Origin: Pseudoalteromonas rubra
GTDB taxonomy: Bacteria > Pseudomonadota > Gammaproteobacteria > Enterobacterales > Alteromonadaceae
Direction of reading: 5' to 3'
Length of the DNA stretch: 64,000 nucleotides
Assembly: GCF_001482385.1 (NCBI RefSeq)
Contig: NZ_CP013611.1
Location: 2,976,001 to 3,040,000, forward strand
The notes beneath the pieces are model-generated. The model worked only from the letters and a program-made list of their open reading frames with translations, made no database searches and was not told the origin of the DNA. Both the position numbers and the translations under genes were made by a program. Position 1 is the first letter of the stretch, and each line of letters begins with the position of its first letter. This document shows positions 47,207 through 55,867 of this stretch, in pieces.

Positions 47207-48678
47207 TGCAGTCGCAAATCTTACCGAGTCGTGCCGCTCTGGTCGACCGGATTGCAATGCAGTTTGAGTATGGACAAAACCTGATCTGCCTGGTTGGTAA
47301 CTCAGGGCTAGGCAAAAGTTACCTGGCTGAGTCTTTCATCACAGACAAGTACCCTGACTTTAGCAAAGCTTTTGTTAAGTTGGGAGCACATACCAAAGAC
47401 ACCGAGCTGGTTCAGCAGCTGTTAGAAAATAGCTTTCGCGCACCGCTGGTCGACCATAAGTTGTCCTTAAGTGAGAATTTCTTTGTTCTGTATAATGAGC
47501 AACCCTGTGGTCCGTGCCTCTGGGTCATTGATGGTGCACGTCACCTGAGTGATGAGCTGATCCAGGAGCTTCAGCTACTGGCTAAAAAGGCCCCGGACAC
47601 TTTATATATTCTGGTAACAGGACAAGCCCCTAAGATATTGCCCGAAGCGCTGGATATTCATCTGGAGTCTCTGTCATTAACGGAAAGTCGCCGCCTGATG
47701 GCGATGTTTTTTCCAGAGTTACCGCCTTCAGAAGACCCTATATTCAGCACCTTCTTGAGTGAAGCGGGCGGTAATCCCAGCATTTTGCTCGAATGGCAGC
47801 AAAACCAGCATCAATTGACGCTGAAATCCAAACAAGCAATGAGTAGCCGGCAGTGGAAAGGGTTTTTGGGTGCCTTTGTTGTGATTACGGCCTTGTTTCT
47901 GGTCGCATTGCTTTATCAAAAAGATTTGGCCGATTTATTGCGTTTGCAACAGGATGCTGGCGCAACCTCGGTTGAGGTATTGCCTGAACCGACTGTGCTG
48001 ACGACGCAAGAGGCGCTCTCGGATGAAATCGCGCAGACTGCTTCCCAGGCATTAACAGAACTACCCGAAAGCAGCGAGACTAAGGCTCCTTTGCAGCATG
48101 ATGTACAATCCATACTCGGCGCATTAACCCTGAGCCACACTGGCGGGGACGAGTATCAAGTCGACACAAGCGAAGAAGTCGCTGAACACACTGCCGAGCC
48201 TGACAGAGATGCACAAGTTGAACCTAATGCGTCGGCAGCGGTCGCGCAAGTACTGACGCAACCAGATATCTTGAGCAATGATGCTGAGCGTACGGACATC
48301 AATGAACAGGTTGAAACACCACAGCCGGTCATTATTACTGAACCTCAGGTACAGCCGGATCCAGTTTCAGGCTTATCTGACAATGCCTGGTTTTTGGCGC
48401 AAGACAGTAATGCCTGGACAATTCAACTGCTGGCTGTGACTGATGAGTCTGTGGCACGGCGATATATCGAGCAACATAAGTTGTCGCAGATCCGAACTGC
48501 TCAGGTTATGCGCGCAGGCAAGGCGTGGTGGTTTGTGACCCTGGCGCCATTTGCAACCTTAGATGACGCGAAGCAGGCCCGGACTGAATTACCTGAAGCC
48601 GTGTTAGCAGGACAGCCATTTTTTAAACGTATCGTGCAAATTAAGCAACAAATCCAACAGTCACAAACGCAAAAATAG
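47206..48678 (+). CDS. damX: DamX-like SPOR-domain cell division protein
   Basis: A 490-residue protein with an AAA-type N-domain (Walker A GNSGLGKS at residues 31-38, LWVIDGARHL near 106-115 as Walker B), one TM helix at about 213-233, an acidic, low-complexity periplasmic linker (about 245-400), and a C-terminal SPOR domain (about 404-480: WTIQLLAVTDESVARRYIEQ ... WWFVTLAPFATLDDAKQAR). DamX-type proteins sit at the septum. Position between aroB and dam is the conserved place of damX. The cytoplasmic ATPase-like part is full length, unlike the shorter E. coli arrangement. Confidence 0.87.
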   Translation: MQSQILPSRAALVDRIAMQFEYGQNLICLVGNSGLGKSYLAESFITDKYPDFSKAFVKLGAHTKDTELVQQLLENSFRAPLVDHKLSLSENFFVLYNEQPCGPCLWVIDGARHLSDELIQELQLLAKKAPDTLYILVTGQAPKILPEALDIHLESLSLTESRRLMAMFFPELPPSEDPIFSTFLSEAGGNPSILLEWQQNQHQLTLKSKQAMSSRQWKGFLGAFVVITALFLVALLYQKDLADLLRLQQDAGATSVEVLPEPTVLTTQEALSDEIAQTASQALTELPESSETKAPLQHDVQSILGALTLSHTGGDEYQVDTSEEVAEHTAEPDRDAQVEPNASAAVAQVLTQPDILSNDAERTDINEQVETPQPVIITEPQVQPDPVSGLSDNAWFLAQDSNAWTIQLLAVTDESVARRYIEQHKLSQIRTAQVMRAGKAWWFVTLAPFATLDDAKQARTELPEAVLAGQPFFKRIVQIKQQIQQSQTQK

Positions 48679-48715
48679 TGTAGAATCGCGCTACTTTGGG
48701 GTAACTAGTCAGATC

Positions 48716-49546
48716 ATGCAAAAAAAGACCAGAGCTTTCTTAAAATGGGCAGGTGGAAAATATGCCTTGGTGGAAGAAATTACCAAGCGCTTGCAAGCCG
48801 CAAATGAAGAGGCCGAAACTCTGGTGGAGCCCTTTGTTGGGGCTGGATCTGTCTTTCTCAATAGTCACTTTAAGCACTATATACTCAATGACATTAACGC
48901 AGACCTGATTAACCTGTACAAAGAGCTACAACGCACACCAGACGAATTCATTAGTGATGCCAGAAAGCTGTTTGTTGATCTGAATAATCATCCTGATGCC
49001 TACTATGCCTATCGCCAGCAGTTTAATGAAAGCGTTGATGTATATGAGCGGGCTATTCTGTTTTTGTACATGAACCGACATGGCTACAACGGGCTTTGTC
49101 GTTATAACCTGAAGGGCATTTTTAACGTGCCCTTTGGTAAATATAAGCGCCCTTATTTTCCGGAAAATGAGCTGTACTTTTTTTCAGAAAAAGCACAGCA
49201 GGCAACCTTTACCTGTCTGAGTTATGAGCAGGTCTTTAGGCGCATTCCTAAGAAGGCGGTCGTGTATTGTGATCCGCCCTATGTGCCGCTGAGTAAAACC
49301 GCCTCATTCACCGCTTATGCCAAAGGGGGTTTTAACTTCGACGATCAGGCGCAGCTCGCTAATCTGGCAGAAAAGGCCGCCTTTGAACAGCAAACACCCG
49401 TCCTGATATCCAACCATGATACGGTGCTGACGCGCAAGATTTACAGCCAGGCTCACCTGGATGTGATCCAGGTAAAAAGAACCATTAGCCCTAAAGGCTC
49501 TGGTCGCAACCGGGTTGATGAGCTGATGGCCTTATATCACGAATAA
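48716..49546 (+). CDS. dam: DNA adenine methylase Dam
   Basis: Methylates adenine in GATC for mismatch repair and replication timing. The 276-residue alpha-group methylase has FLKWAGGKY (residues 8-16) as SAM-binding motif I, FVGAGSVFLN near 40-49 and the catalytic DPPY at 186-189. Family length is about 270-280. The 37-base gap after the damX-like gene keeps it in the aroKB-damX-dam order. Confidence 0.97.
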   Translation: MQKKTRAFLKWAGGKYALVEEITKRLQAANEEAETLVEPFVGAGSVFLNSHFKHYILNDINADLINLYKELQRTPDEFISDARKLFVDLNNHPDAYYAYRQQFNESVDVYERAILFLYMNRHGYNGLCRYNLKGIFNVPFGKYKRPYFPENELYFFSEKAQQATFTCLSYEQVFRRIPKKAVVYCDPPYVPLSKTASFTAYAKGGFNFDDQAQLANLAEKAAFEQQTPVLISNHDTVLTRKIYSQAHLDVIQVKRTISPKGSGRNRVDELMALYHE

Positions 49547-49567
49547 TCGCGTTGAATGGCTGGCACG

Positions 49568-49753
49568 TCATAATACAATGGCATTTACAAACCAGGCTAA
49601 GGCGATAACCAGTGCGATAACAAAACACACGGCCAGTAAGGCAAAAGGCCAAAAGTGTTTTTGGCTGAAATCGACACGATATTTAGCCTGGCTTTGCACA
49701 CCAAACATCGCAGCAAGTACACTTTGAATAAGTATAAAGAATCGTTCTGTCAC
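49568..49753 (-). CDS. small DUF2970-type membrane protein
   Basis: A 61-residue protein, VTERFFILIQSVLAAMFGVQ at the start, then KYRVDFSQKHFWPFALLAV and one C-terminal TM helix (about 38-58). The pattern SVLAAMFGVQ followed by a basic-aromatic stretch and TM helix resembles DUF2970 proteins; its role is unknown. A GTG at 49753 is chosen as start because TAGGAG lies about 10 bases upstream; a longer frame to 49810 has no ribosome site. Confidence 0.65.
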   Translation of the reverse strand: MTERFFILIQSVLAAMFGVQSQAKYRVDFSQKHFWPFALLAVCFVIALVIALAWFVNAIVL

Positions 49754-49863
49754 GGCATCCTGGCTCCTAAGTGCAACGAGATACCTAACAGTATAGTGTA
49801 TGAATACCAACTCGCTTCAATGACTCACCTGATGAAAGGCGTAATTAAGCGTGTTGGTATCAA

Positions 49864-50163
49864 TTAGAATTGCGAAAATTGACTCGACGTTTGCTCTTCA
49901 CCCGAGCCAAGTAATAGCTCCAGAAGATCAAGGTAGTGGAACTGCGCATTACTACTGCCGCCAGTTAACCAGGCATACCAACTAGTGTGTGACTCCAACT
50001 TACATAAATTTGATGGCGCGTGCTGACTCACCTGAGTGGTGGAGCACTGACACATCTCATTTTTTTCGATCAAGTCATCATCACCGCTGAATGAAACCAC
50101 GCCAGCAGATAAGACTAAAGCAGCTGTAAGCAAAAGCGTCCGTGTTTTAAGCCGACTTAACAT
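49864..50163 (-). CDS. small exported protein of unknown function
   Basis: I do not recognise the family. The 99-residue protein has a basic start (MLSRLKTRTLLL), a hydrophobic segment (about residues 11-27, LLTAALVLSAGVVSFSG) that looks like a signal peptide, then a short Cys-containing stretch (EMCQCSTTQVS and a third Cys near residue 55), and a hydrophobic C-terminal part (YLDLLELLLG). The start at 50163 follows GGGGA at a good distance; an ATG at 50169 also fits. It lies alone between the DUF2970 gene and rpe. Confidence 0.5.
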   Translation of the reverse strand: MLSRLKTRTLLLTAALVLSAGVVSFSGDDDLIEKNEMCQCSTTQVSQHAPSNLCKLESHTSWYAWLTGGSSNAQFHYLDLLELLLGSGEEQTSSQFSQF

Positions 50164-50340
50164 AACCATATCCCCAGTGAACAGTTATCTTTAAATAGTA
50201 CACTATGTATGTTTATTAAACAATCGCTTTGTCCTGCAAAAATGGCAGCTGCTCGCAAATTGCCTGTGCCCAACAATCAGGTGTTTTTAGCGTTCAGATG
50301 AGTTACAGTAGCCGCTGACATTTTGTTTCAGGGGGGTAGT

Positions 50341-51030
50341 ATGTCGCAGAACAATAATAATTCTGAGTTCTTAATTGCACCATCTATTTTGTCTGCCGAT
50401 TTTGCAAGGTTAGGTGAAGACGTTGCTAGGGTTTTAGATGCTGGCGCAGATGTCGTGCACTTCGATGTAATGGATAATCATTATGTCCCGAATCTGACGT
50501 TTGGCCCGATGATCTGTGAGGCACTGCGCAATTATGGCATTACTGCCCCAATTGATGTGCATCTGATGATCAAACCCGTGGATAGTCTGATCCCGGAGTT
50601 TGCAAAAGCAGGTGCAGATATCATCACTTTCCACCCTGAAGCCAGTGAACATATAGATCGTAGTCTCGGCTTGATTAAGGAACATGGGTGTGAGGCTGGA
50701 TTGGTACTTAATCCGGCAACACCATTACATTATTTGGATTATGTGATGGACAAAGTGGATCAAATCTTACTGATGTCAGTTAATCCTGGTTTTGGCGGTC
50801 AGAGCTTTATCCCGCAGACGCTGGATAAGTTGCGACAGGTACGTGAGCGCATAGATGCCAGTGGTCGTAAAATCCGCCTGGAGGTGGACGGTGGCATTAA
50901 AGTCGACAATATTGCTGAGGTAGCCGCCGCGGGGGCCGATATGTTTGTTGCTGGCTCGGCGATTTTCAATCAACCAGACTACCGGACGGTCATTGATGCG
51001 ATGCGTTCTGAGCTCGCTAAGGTGGGCTAA
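50341..51030 (+). CDS. rpe: ribulose-phosphate 3-epimerase
   Basis: Interconverts ribulose 5-phosphate and xylulose 5-phosphate. The 229-residue TIM barrel has [15 protein letters not shown] near residues 12-26, [17 protein letters not shown] near 40-56 with metal ligands and the catalytic Asp, and LEVDGGIK near 180-187. The ATG at 50341 follows AGGGGGG; an upstream ATG at 50323 lacks one. The gph start overlaps its stop by one base. Confidence 0.97.
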   Translation: MSQNNNNSEFLIAPSILSADFARLGEDVARVLDAGADVVHFDVMDNHYVPNLTFGPMICEALRNYGITAPIDVHLMIKPVDSLIPEFAKAGADIITFHPEASEHIDRSLGLIKEHGCEAGLVLNPATPLHYLDYVMDKVDQILLMSVNPGFGGQSFIPQTLDKLRQVRERIDASGRKIRLEVDGGIKVDNIAEVAAAGADMFVAGSAIFNQPDYRTVIDAMRSELAKVG

Positions 51031-51695
51031 TGCACTACCAGGGTATTTTATTTGATCTCGATGGCACGCTGGTCGACAGTGCGCATGACTTGTATATGGC
51101 GCTCAATTTGACGTTAACTGAAGTGGCTTTCCCTGTGGTGAGCCGTGCGCAGGTGCTAACCTGGGTTGGCAACGGCATCGATGTGCTGGTGCAGCGCGGT
51201 TTAAGTGGTGATCATGACGTTAACGCTGAGCTACCGCCACGTGTGGTCGCTGAGGCACAGACCCGTTTTGCTGGACATTATCGGGCTCTGGTTGGGCAAT
51301 ACTCTTTGCTCTATGCCAATGTTGAAACGGTACTGGCTGCATTCAGTCATGTGCCCAAGGCCGTCGTAACCAATAAGAGCCGTGAGTTTACAGAACAGCT
51401 CCTCGATAACCTCAATCTCAGCCAACATTTCGATGTTGTGGTGTGTGGTGATGACGGTCAGAAAAAGCCTGCAGCGGAGCCGCTTTTGTCTGCCTGTCAG
51501 CAACTTAACATCGAGCCACACACGGCCATCATGGTCGGCGATTCGAAAAGCGATATTTTGGCCGCTCATGCTGCTGAAATACCTGTGATTGCACTCAAAT
51601 ATGGGTACAATCAAGGACTGGATCTGGCCCAGTTTAATCCACAGTACCTCTGTGAGGGCTTCTTGGATATAATCCCCATTTTAAATCAACCTTAA
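51030..51695 (+). CDS. gph: phosphoglycolate phosphatase
   Basis: HAD-family phosphatase of 221 residues removing phosphate from 2-phosphoglycolate, a by-product of DNA repair. Motif I is FDLDGTLVDS (residues 8-17), motif II VVTNKS near 111-116, and motif III VGDSKSDI near 169-176. It lies between rpe and trpS in the order known from E. coli. Confidence 0.95.
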   Translation: MHYQGILFDLDGTLVDSAHDLYMALNLTLTEVAFPVVSRAQVLTWVGNGIDVLVQRGLSGDHDVNAELPPRVVAEAQTRFAGHYRALVGQYSLLYANVETVLAAFSHVPKAVVTNKSREFTEQLLDNLNLSQHFDVVVCGDDGQKKPAAEPLLSACQQLNIEPHTAIMVGDSKSDILAAHAAEIPVIALKYGYNQGLDLAQFNPQYLCEGFLDIIPILNQP

Positions 51696-51720
51696 ATCAA
51701 ACTAGGAGTAAGGGAACACA

Positions 51721-52725
51721 ATGACTAAACCAGTAGTGTTAAGTGGCATTCAGCCAACCGGTGGTATGACAATAGGCAATTATGTGGGTGCCATTAACCA
51801 GTGGCTTAAGCTACAGGAAGATCATGATTGTTTCTTTATGCTGGTTGATTTGCACGCCATTACCATACGTCAGGAGCCAAGTGTCCTGCGTGATCGCGTC
51901 TTAGATGGGGTTGCTTTGTATGCTGCCTGTGGCATTGACCCTGAAAAGTCGGCGTTGTTCGTGCAATCACAGGTGCCAGAGCATGCGCAGTTAAGCTGGG
52001 TACTGAACTGCTATGCACAAATGGGCGAACTCAACCGCATGACCCAGTTTAAAGACAAGTCAGCGAAAAACACCAACAATGTTAACGTGGGTTTGTTTGC
52101 TTATCCGGTTTTGCAAGCGGCAGATATTCTGCTTTATCAGGCTGATCAGGTTCCGGTGGGTGAAGATCAGAAGCAGCACCTTGAATTGACACGTGATATC
52201 GCGACACGTTTTAATAACCTGTATGGTGATGTGTTCAAAGTACCTGAGCCGTATATTCCAGAGCTGGGTGCCCGGGTGATGAGCTTGCAGGATCCATTGA
52301 AGAAAATGTCTAAGTCGGACGATAATCCAAATGCCTATATTATGCTGCTGGATGAGCCGAAAAAGATTGAGAAAAAACTGAAAAAAGCGGTGACGGATTC
52401 AGACGAACAAGCACGTATTTACTTTGACCGGGAAGAAAAGCCAGGCGTATCTAACCTGCTGACGCTATTGTCAGTGGCGACCAAGCGTGATGTGGCCGAT
52501 CTGGTACCTGAGTATGAAGATAAAATGTATGGTCATCTGAAAAAAGACACGGCCGATGCCGTGGTGGCTATGCTGGAGCCTATACAGGCGCGTTTTAAAG
52601 AGATCCGTGAAGATCAGGCGTTGCTGGATCAGATCATGCGCTCTGGTGCAGAAAAAGCCGGTGCTCGTGCAGAGAAAACGCTAAAAGCGGCATACGATGC
52701 GCTGGGCTTTATCCCGCGCCCGTAA
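51721..52725 (+). CDS. trpS: tryptophanyl-tRNA synthetase
   Basis: Class I tRNA synthetase of 334 residues. The HIGH-type motif is TIGNYVGAI at residues 17-25 and the KMSKS loop is [10 protein letters not shown] near 195-204. It ends the rpe-gph-trpS group, with the ribosome site AGGAG before it and a terminator after. Confidence 0.98.
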   Translation: MTKPVVLSGIQPTGGMTIGNYVGAINQWLKLQEDHDCFFMLVDLHAITIRQEPSVLRDRVLDGVALYAACGIDPEKSALFVQSQVPEHAQLSWVLNCYAQMGELNRMTQFKDKSAKNTNNVNVGLFAYPVLQAADILLYQADQVPVGEDQKQHLELTRDIATRFNNLYGDVFKVPEPYIPELGARVMSLQDPLKKMSKSDDNPNAYIMLLDEPKKIEKKLKKAVTDSDEQARIYFDREEKPGVSNLLTLLSVATKRDVADLVPEYEDKMYGHLKKDTADAVVAMLEPIQARFKEIREDQALLDQIMRSGAEKAGARAEKTLKAAYDALGFIPRP

Positions 52726-52744
52726 TCAGCCAGATCACAATCTC

Positions 52745-52774
52745 AAAAAAGCCAGCTTATACGCTGGCTTTTTG
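52745..52774. terminator. terminator after trpS
   Basis: A run of A, GCCAGC, loop TTATAC, GCTGGC and a run of T. It can serve trpS on the plus strand and, with its run of A, the convergent S24 repressor gene (ending at 52786) on the minus strand. Confidence 0.92.
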
Positions 52775-52785
52775 CTGTTTGAAGA

Positions 52786-53439
52786 TCACATACTGCGGCC
52801 GCACCAGACAATTCTGCCCGCAATACCATGCTGTTGGGCATTTTCGGCATGGATTTGCCAGGCTGGGTAGTCCGGGTTATCACTCACTACGCTAATATGA
52901 TCTCGTTGTTGTTGTAGGCGCTTAGCCATCAGACCATCTTCGGTTTGCAGTACATAAACACCACGTTTGGTCGCGTCACGCTGGCTTAAATCAACCAGCA
53001 CCATGTCACCATGCTGCAAGGTTGGCAGCATACTGTCGCCCCGAATGGTGACAAACGCCAGCTGTTCACTGTGCACGCCCAGTTGCGTACTGAGCCAGCG
53101 CTTATTCAGGGCAAACTGCTCTGTGATATCTTCACTGCCATTTATGCTACCAAAACCTGCGCTGGCTTCGACATCTAGCTTAGGCACCATCAGCATGTCC
53201 CCAGAGCCGGTCACTGCGGATTGCTCAACGGGCTGTTCGCCGGTCAGCAACCAGTTCAAATCGATATTGAATAAACTATACAACTGCTCCAGATAAGCCA
53301 CCGATGGACGGCTCAGGCCACGGCAAATACGATAAATATGTGAAGGAGACTTACCCGTGAGTAATGCAAACTGGCGTTTGTTGCCGGCGCTAAACTGGTC
53401 GATCAAGGTAGTAAATCGGCGTGAAAATGCTGTGCTCAT
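52786..53439 (-). CDS. S24-family (LexA/CI-like) transcriptional regulator
   Basis: A 217-residue regulator with an N-terminal helix-turn-helix (about residues 8-65; the recognition helix is near KSPSHIYRICRGL) and a C-terminal S24 peptidase-like domain. The latter has Ser136 in RGDSM and Lys173 in MAKRL, 37 residues apart as in LexA, and an Ala94-Gly95 cleavage-like site in EASAGFG. Such proteins can cleave themselves when RecA is active. The size and layout are those of phage CI-type repressors, but no phage genes surround it. The target is unknown. Confidence 0.83.
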   Translation of the reverse strand: MSTAFSRRFTTLIDQFSAGNKRQFALLTGKSPSHIYRICRGLSRPSVAYLEQLYSLFNIDLNWLLTGEQPVEQSAVTGSGDMLMVPKLDVEASAGFGSINGSEDITEQFALNKRWLSTQLGVHSEQLAFVTIRGDSMLPTLQHGDMVLVDLSQRDATKRGVYVLQTEDGLMAKRLQQQRDHISVVSDNPDYPAWQIHAENAQQHGIAGRIVWCGRSM

Positions 53440-53609
53440 GACACCCCATACAGGTTACAACGAAGAAAGAGGCTCAGAGTACTTGCCTCTTACGTGACTG
53501 TACAGCACAGGCGGCTCAATTGCGCAAAGTCTGTCCAGTGTTTACTGTGCGAGTAACAAATTGCGACATTTTTAACCAGTGACATAACAGTTTACCGGCA
53601 CAGTGTACC

Positions 53610-53615
53610 TATAAT
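53610..53615 (+). promoter_or_regulatory. -10 element upstream of the metalloprotease gene
   Basis: A perfect TATAAT, 52 bases before the gene. The -35 region is weak (TTTACC lies too close), so this may be activator-dependent. It is the only strong signal in the 228-base gap 53440-53667. Confidence 0.35.
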
Positions 53616-53667
53616 AAGCTAGGTGCTGTTGGATTTTTCAACGCCATAAGATAATGGAGAAGGAACG

Positions 53668-54984
53668 ATGAATTATATTTTGAAGGGTCACTGGATACTG
53701 GTGATGACACTGAGCGCGTTGACCGGGTGCTCAGGTGGCAGTGATGATAATCCGCCGGCGAATGAAGCGCCGCAGTTACTGACTGTTTCAACACTCAGTG
53801 CAGGGGGCGGGGTGCTGGAACCTGCAGAGTTAAAGGTTAGCAAAGGCAAAACCGCTGAGTTTGTCGCGCAACCCCAGGCGGGTTATGAGCTGACCGAGCT
53901 AAGTGGTTGCGCGGGCAAGCGCACCGGCGTGGCTTACAAGGTAGAGCGGGTCGAACAAAACTGTCAGGTCACTGCACGTTTTTCGCCTATTCGTTACCGC
54001 CTGGATGCAACCGTCAGTCAAGGTGGAAATGTGGATACCAGCACTCAGCAGGTGGCTTATGGTAGTGCGGCTGAGTTTGTCTTCACACCCAACAGTGACC
54101 ATATTCTGGAGCGCGTCGGAGGTTGTAATGGGGCGCTAACAGAAGGTCGTTATCGTATTTCTGAGGTGATGGGGTCCTGCACTGTGAGTGCGTTATTTTT
54201 ACCTTACCTGCCGGATCCTGAAGCACTCACACGGATCCGGTTACCGGTCGTCGTACATGTGCTGAATAATGGCTATTTTGAAATCAGTGATGCGCAGATC
54301 TTATCTCAGTTGCGGGCCACTAATTTGCATTTCCGTGGCAAAAATAACGCCGAAATTGAAACTATCCCCGCTACCTACTCCGCTTTTGTTGCAGACACCG
54401 GGATCCAATTTTTTCTGGCTGACAAAGATCCGGATGGCCAGCCTCATTCGGGGATCGTGCGGGTCGATGGCACAACGAGTGTCTTTGCGCTGGAGGGTTA
54501 TCCCTTTGCCCGCAGCGATGCCGGGGGATCGGATGCCTGGCCGACGGATCGTTATATTAATATCTGGGTGGGTATGTCACGTACCCGGTTCAATGAGCCA
54601 GTATTGGGTGGCAGAGCACATGTCCCGGGCATTGCGCCTGAGTCTTATATTGGGGTGTCGGTAGAGCAGGGGCTGTTTGGCACCATTGCACCTCGAGAGC
54701 CGAATTATGATCAGGGTAAAACACTGACGCATGAGCTGGGCCACTTTCTGGGCTTAATTGGCCATACAAATCCACCATGGAATGACCAAAATACCCATCG
54801 TCACCTGACCTGTGATGGGTTGGCGCAGACTGATTGCGTGAATGCAGATCTGACGATGAACTTTATGAATACCAATGTCTACGACAACAAGCAGAAGATG
54901 TTTTCGCTGAGTCAGCGTCGGTTGATGCGTGCCTGGCTGGAAACGGGGCCATTACAGGCCTTGTATCTGAATAACCAGCCTTAA
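53668..54984 (+). CDS. lipoprotein zinc metalloprotease (M43-like) with two beta-repeat domains
   Basis: A 438-residue protein, exported and lipid-anchored by the lipobox LTGC (Cys21). Residues about 36-108 and 109-180 are two similar beta-repeat units (GGGVLEPAELKVSKGKTAEFVAQPQAGYE-type pattern, each ending with paired Cys and TARF/SALF), like InlB B-repeats of surface proteins. The C-terminal half has the zinc motif HELGHFLGLIGH (residues 355-366), as in metzincin families such as M43 pappalysin-like proteases, and a following Met-turn region (LTMNFMNT, Met397/Met400). The substrate is unknown. It is flanked by AraC on the opposite strand with 4 overlapping bases at the ends. Confidence 0.82.
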   Translation: MNYILKGHWILVMTLSALTGCSGGSDDNPPANEAPQLLTVSTLSAGGGVLEPAELKVSKGKTAEFVAQPQAGYELTELSGCAGKRTGVAYKVERVEQNCQVTARFSPIRYRLDATVSQGGNVDTSTQQVAYGSAAEFVFTPNSDHILERVGGCNGALTEGRYRISEVMGSCTVSALFLPYLPDPEALTRIRLPVVVHVLNNGYFEISDAQILSQLRATNLHFRGKNNAEIETIPATYSAFVADTGIQFFLADKDPDGQPHSGIVRVDGTTSVFALEGYPFARSDAGGSDAWPTDRYINIWVGMSRTRFNEPVLGGRAHVPGIAPESYIGVSVEQGLFGTIAPREPNYDQGKTLTHELGHFLGLIGHTNPPWNDQNTHRHLTCDGLAQTDCVNADLTMNFMNTNVYDNKQKMFSLSQRRLMRAWLETGPLQALYLNNQP

Positions 54985-55787
54985 CGCTTTAGATATTGTC
55001 CAGGGGTGGTGCCGAAGAACTTTTTAAATGCGCTGTTGAATGCTGAGCTGGACTCAAACCCGAGTTGCAAAGCGATGGCTTGTTGGGTTTCGCCCGCGGT
55101 GAGCATTTCAACCGCACGCAGCGCTCTGAGCTTTTGCTTCCATTGACTAAAACTCATGGCAAAGCTTCTATGAAACAGGCGATTAAGGGTTCTGGCTGAT
55201 GCGCCCACCTGCTCACCCCACTGTTCCAGAGTAAGTGCGCAGCCCGGGTTCGAATACAGTTCACTGACAATTGGCAGCAGCCGATGGTCATCGGCTTTGG
55301 GTATGAAAAATGCACTGGTAGGTGCCAGCTCTAATCTATCAATGAACACCTGGATAAAGCGCTCGGTCTTGTCGTCGAGAAGATAATCCTCAGGCCAGGT
55401 ACAGATAGTCAGGATCATTTCTTTCAGCAGTGCATCGACTACCAGGGTCTTCGCTTGATCCCCCAAAATGGCAGCGTATTTTTCATCAATATAGACACTA
55501 CGAAAGTGTCCGCCATAACGGCAGAAAGTCTCATGCTCCACGTTAGGTGGGATCCACAAAGCCTGTTGCGGTGGGATAACGAAAGTGCCTTGTGGTGTGA
55601 AAATGGTCATCACTGAATCGCTGATGTAGGTGATCTGACCCCAGTGATGGCTATGGGGCCGTACATGCTCATTGGCAGGCATCGTGGTGGGCCTTGGGAA
55701 GATGGGTCTGCCCAGTACCTTGCGCTTGAACCGGCTGGAAACACTGCGCCAGGATGCATCTGTCCGATTTGATAAACTTTGTGTCAT
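54981..55787 (-). CDS. AraC-family regulator with cupin-like sensor
   Basis: A 268-residue regulator with an N-terminal cupin-like domain (HVRPHSHHWGQITYIS, FVIPPQQALWIPPNVEHET) and a C-terminal double helix-turn-helix (about residues 168-268, with LEQWGEQVGASARTLNRLF and AIALQLGFESSSAFNSAFKK). ATG at 55787 is chosen; a longer frame runs to 55820. It is divergent from an MFS transporter 81 bases away, so it probably controls it. The effector is unknown. Confidence 0.87.
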   Translation of the reverse strand: MTQSLSNRTDASWRSVSSRFKRKVLGRPIFPRPTTMPANEHVRPHSHHWGQITYISDSVMTIFTPQGTFVIPPQQALWIPPNVEHETFCRYGGHFRSVYIDEKYAAILGDQAKTLVVDALLKEMILTICTWPEDYLLDDKTERFIQVFIDRLELAPTSAFFIPKADDHRLLPIVSELYSNPGCALTLEQWGEQVGASARTLNRLFHRSFAMSFSQWKQKLRALRAVEMLTAGETQQAIALQLGFESSSAFNSAFKKFFGTTPGQYLKR

Positions 55788-55867
55788 GATTTTCCATATT
55801 AGCCAGCGTGAACAGCTCATATACTAACCGGGCCGATAACGGCAATCAATGTGCTTAAGGACTGTGA

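Noticed and set aside
53505..53525. LexA (SOS) box near the orphan repressor
   Set aside because: CTGTACAGCACAG has only five bases between CTGT and ACAG; the gamma-proteobacterial SOS box needs eight.
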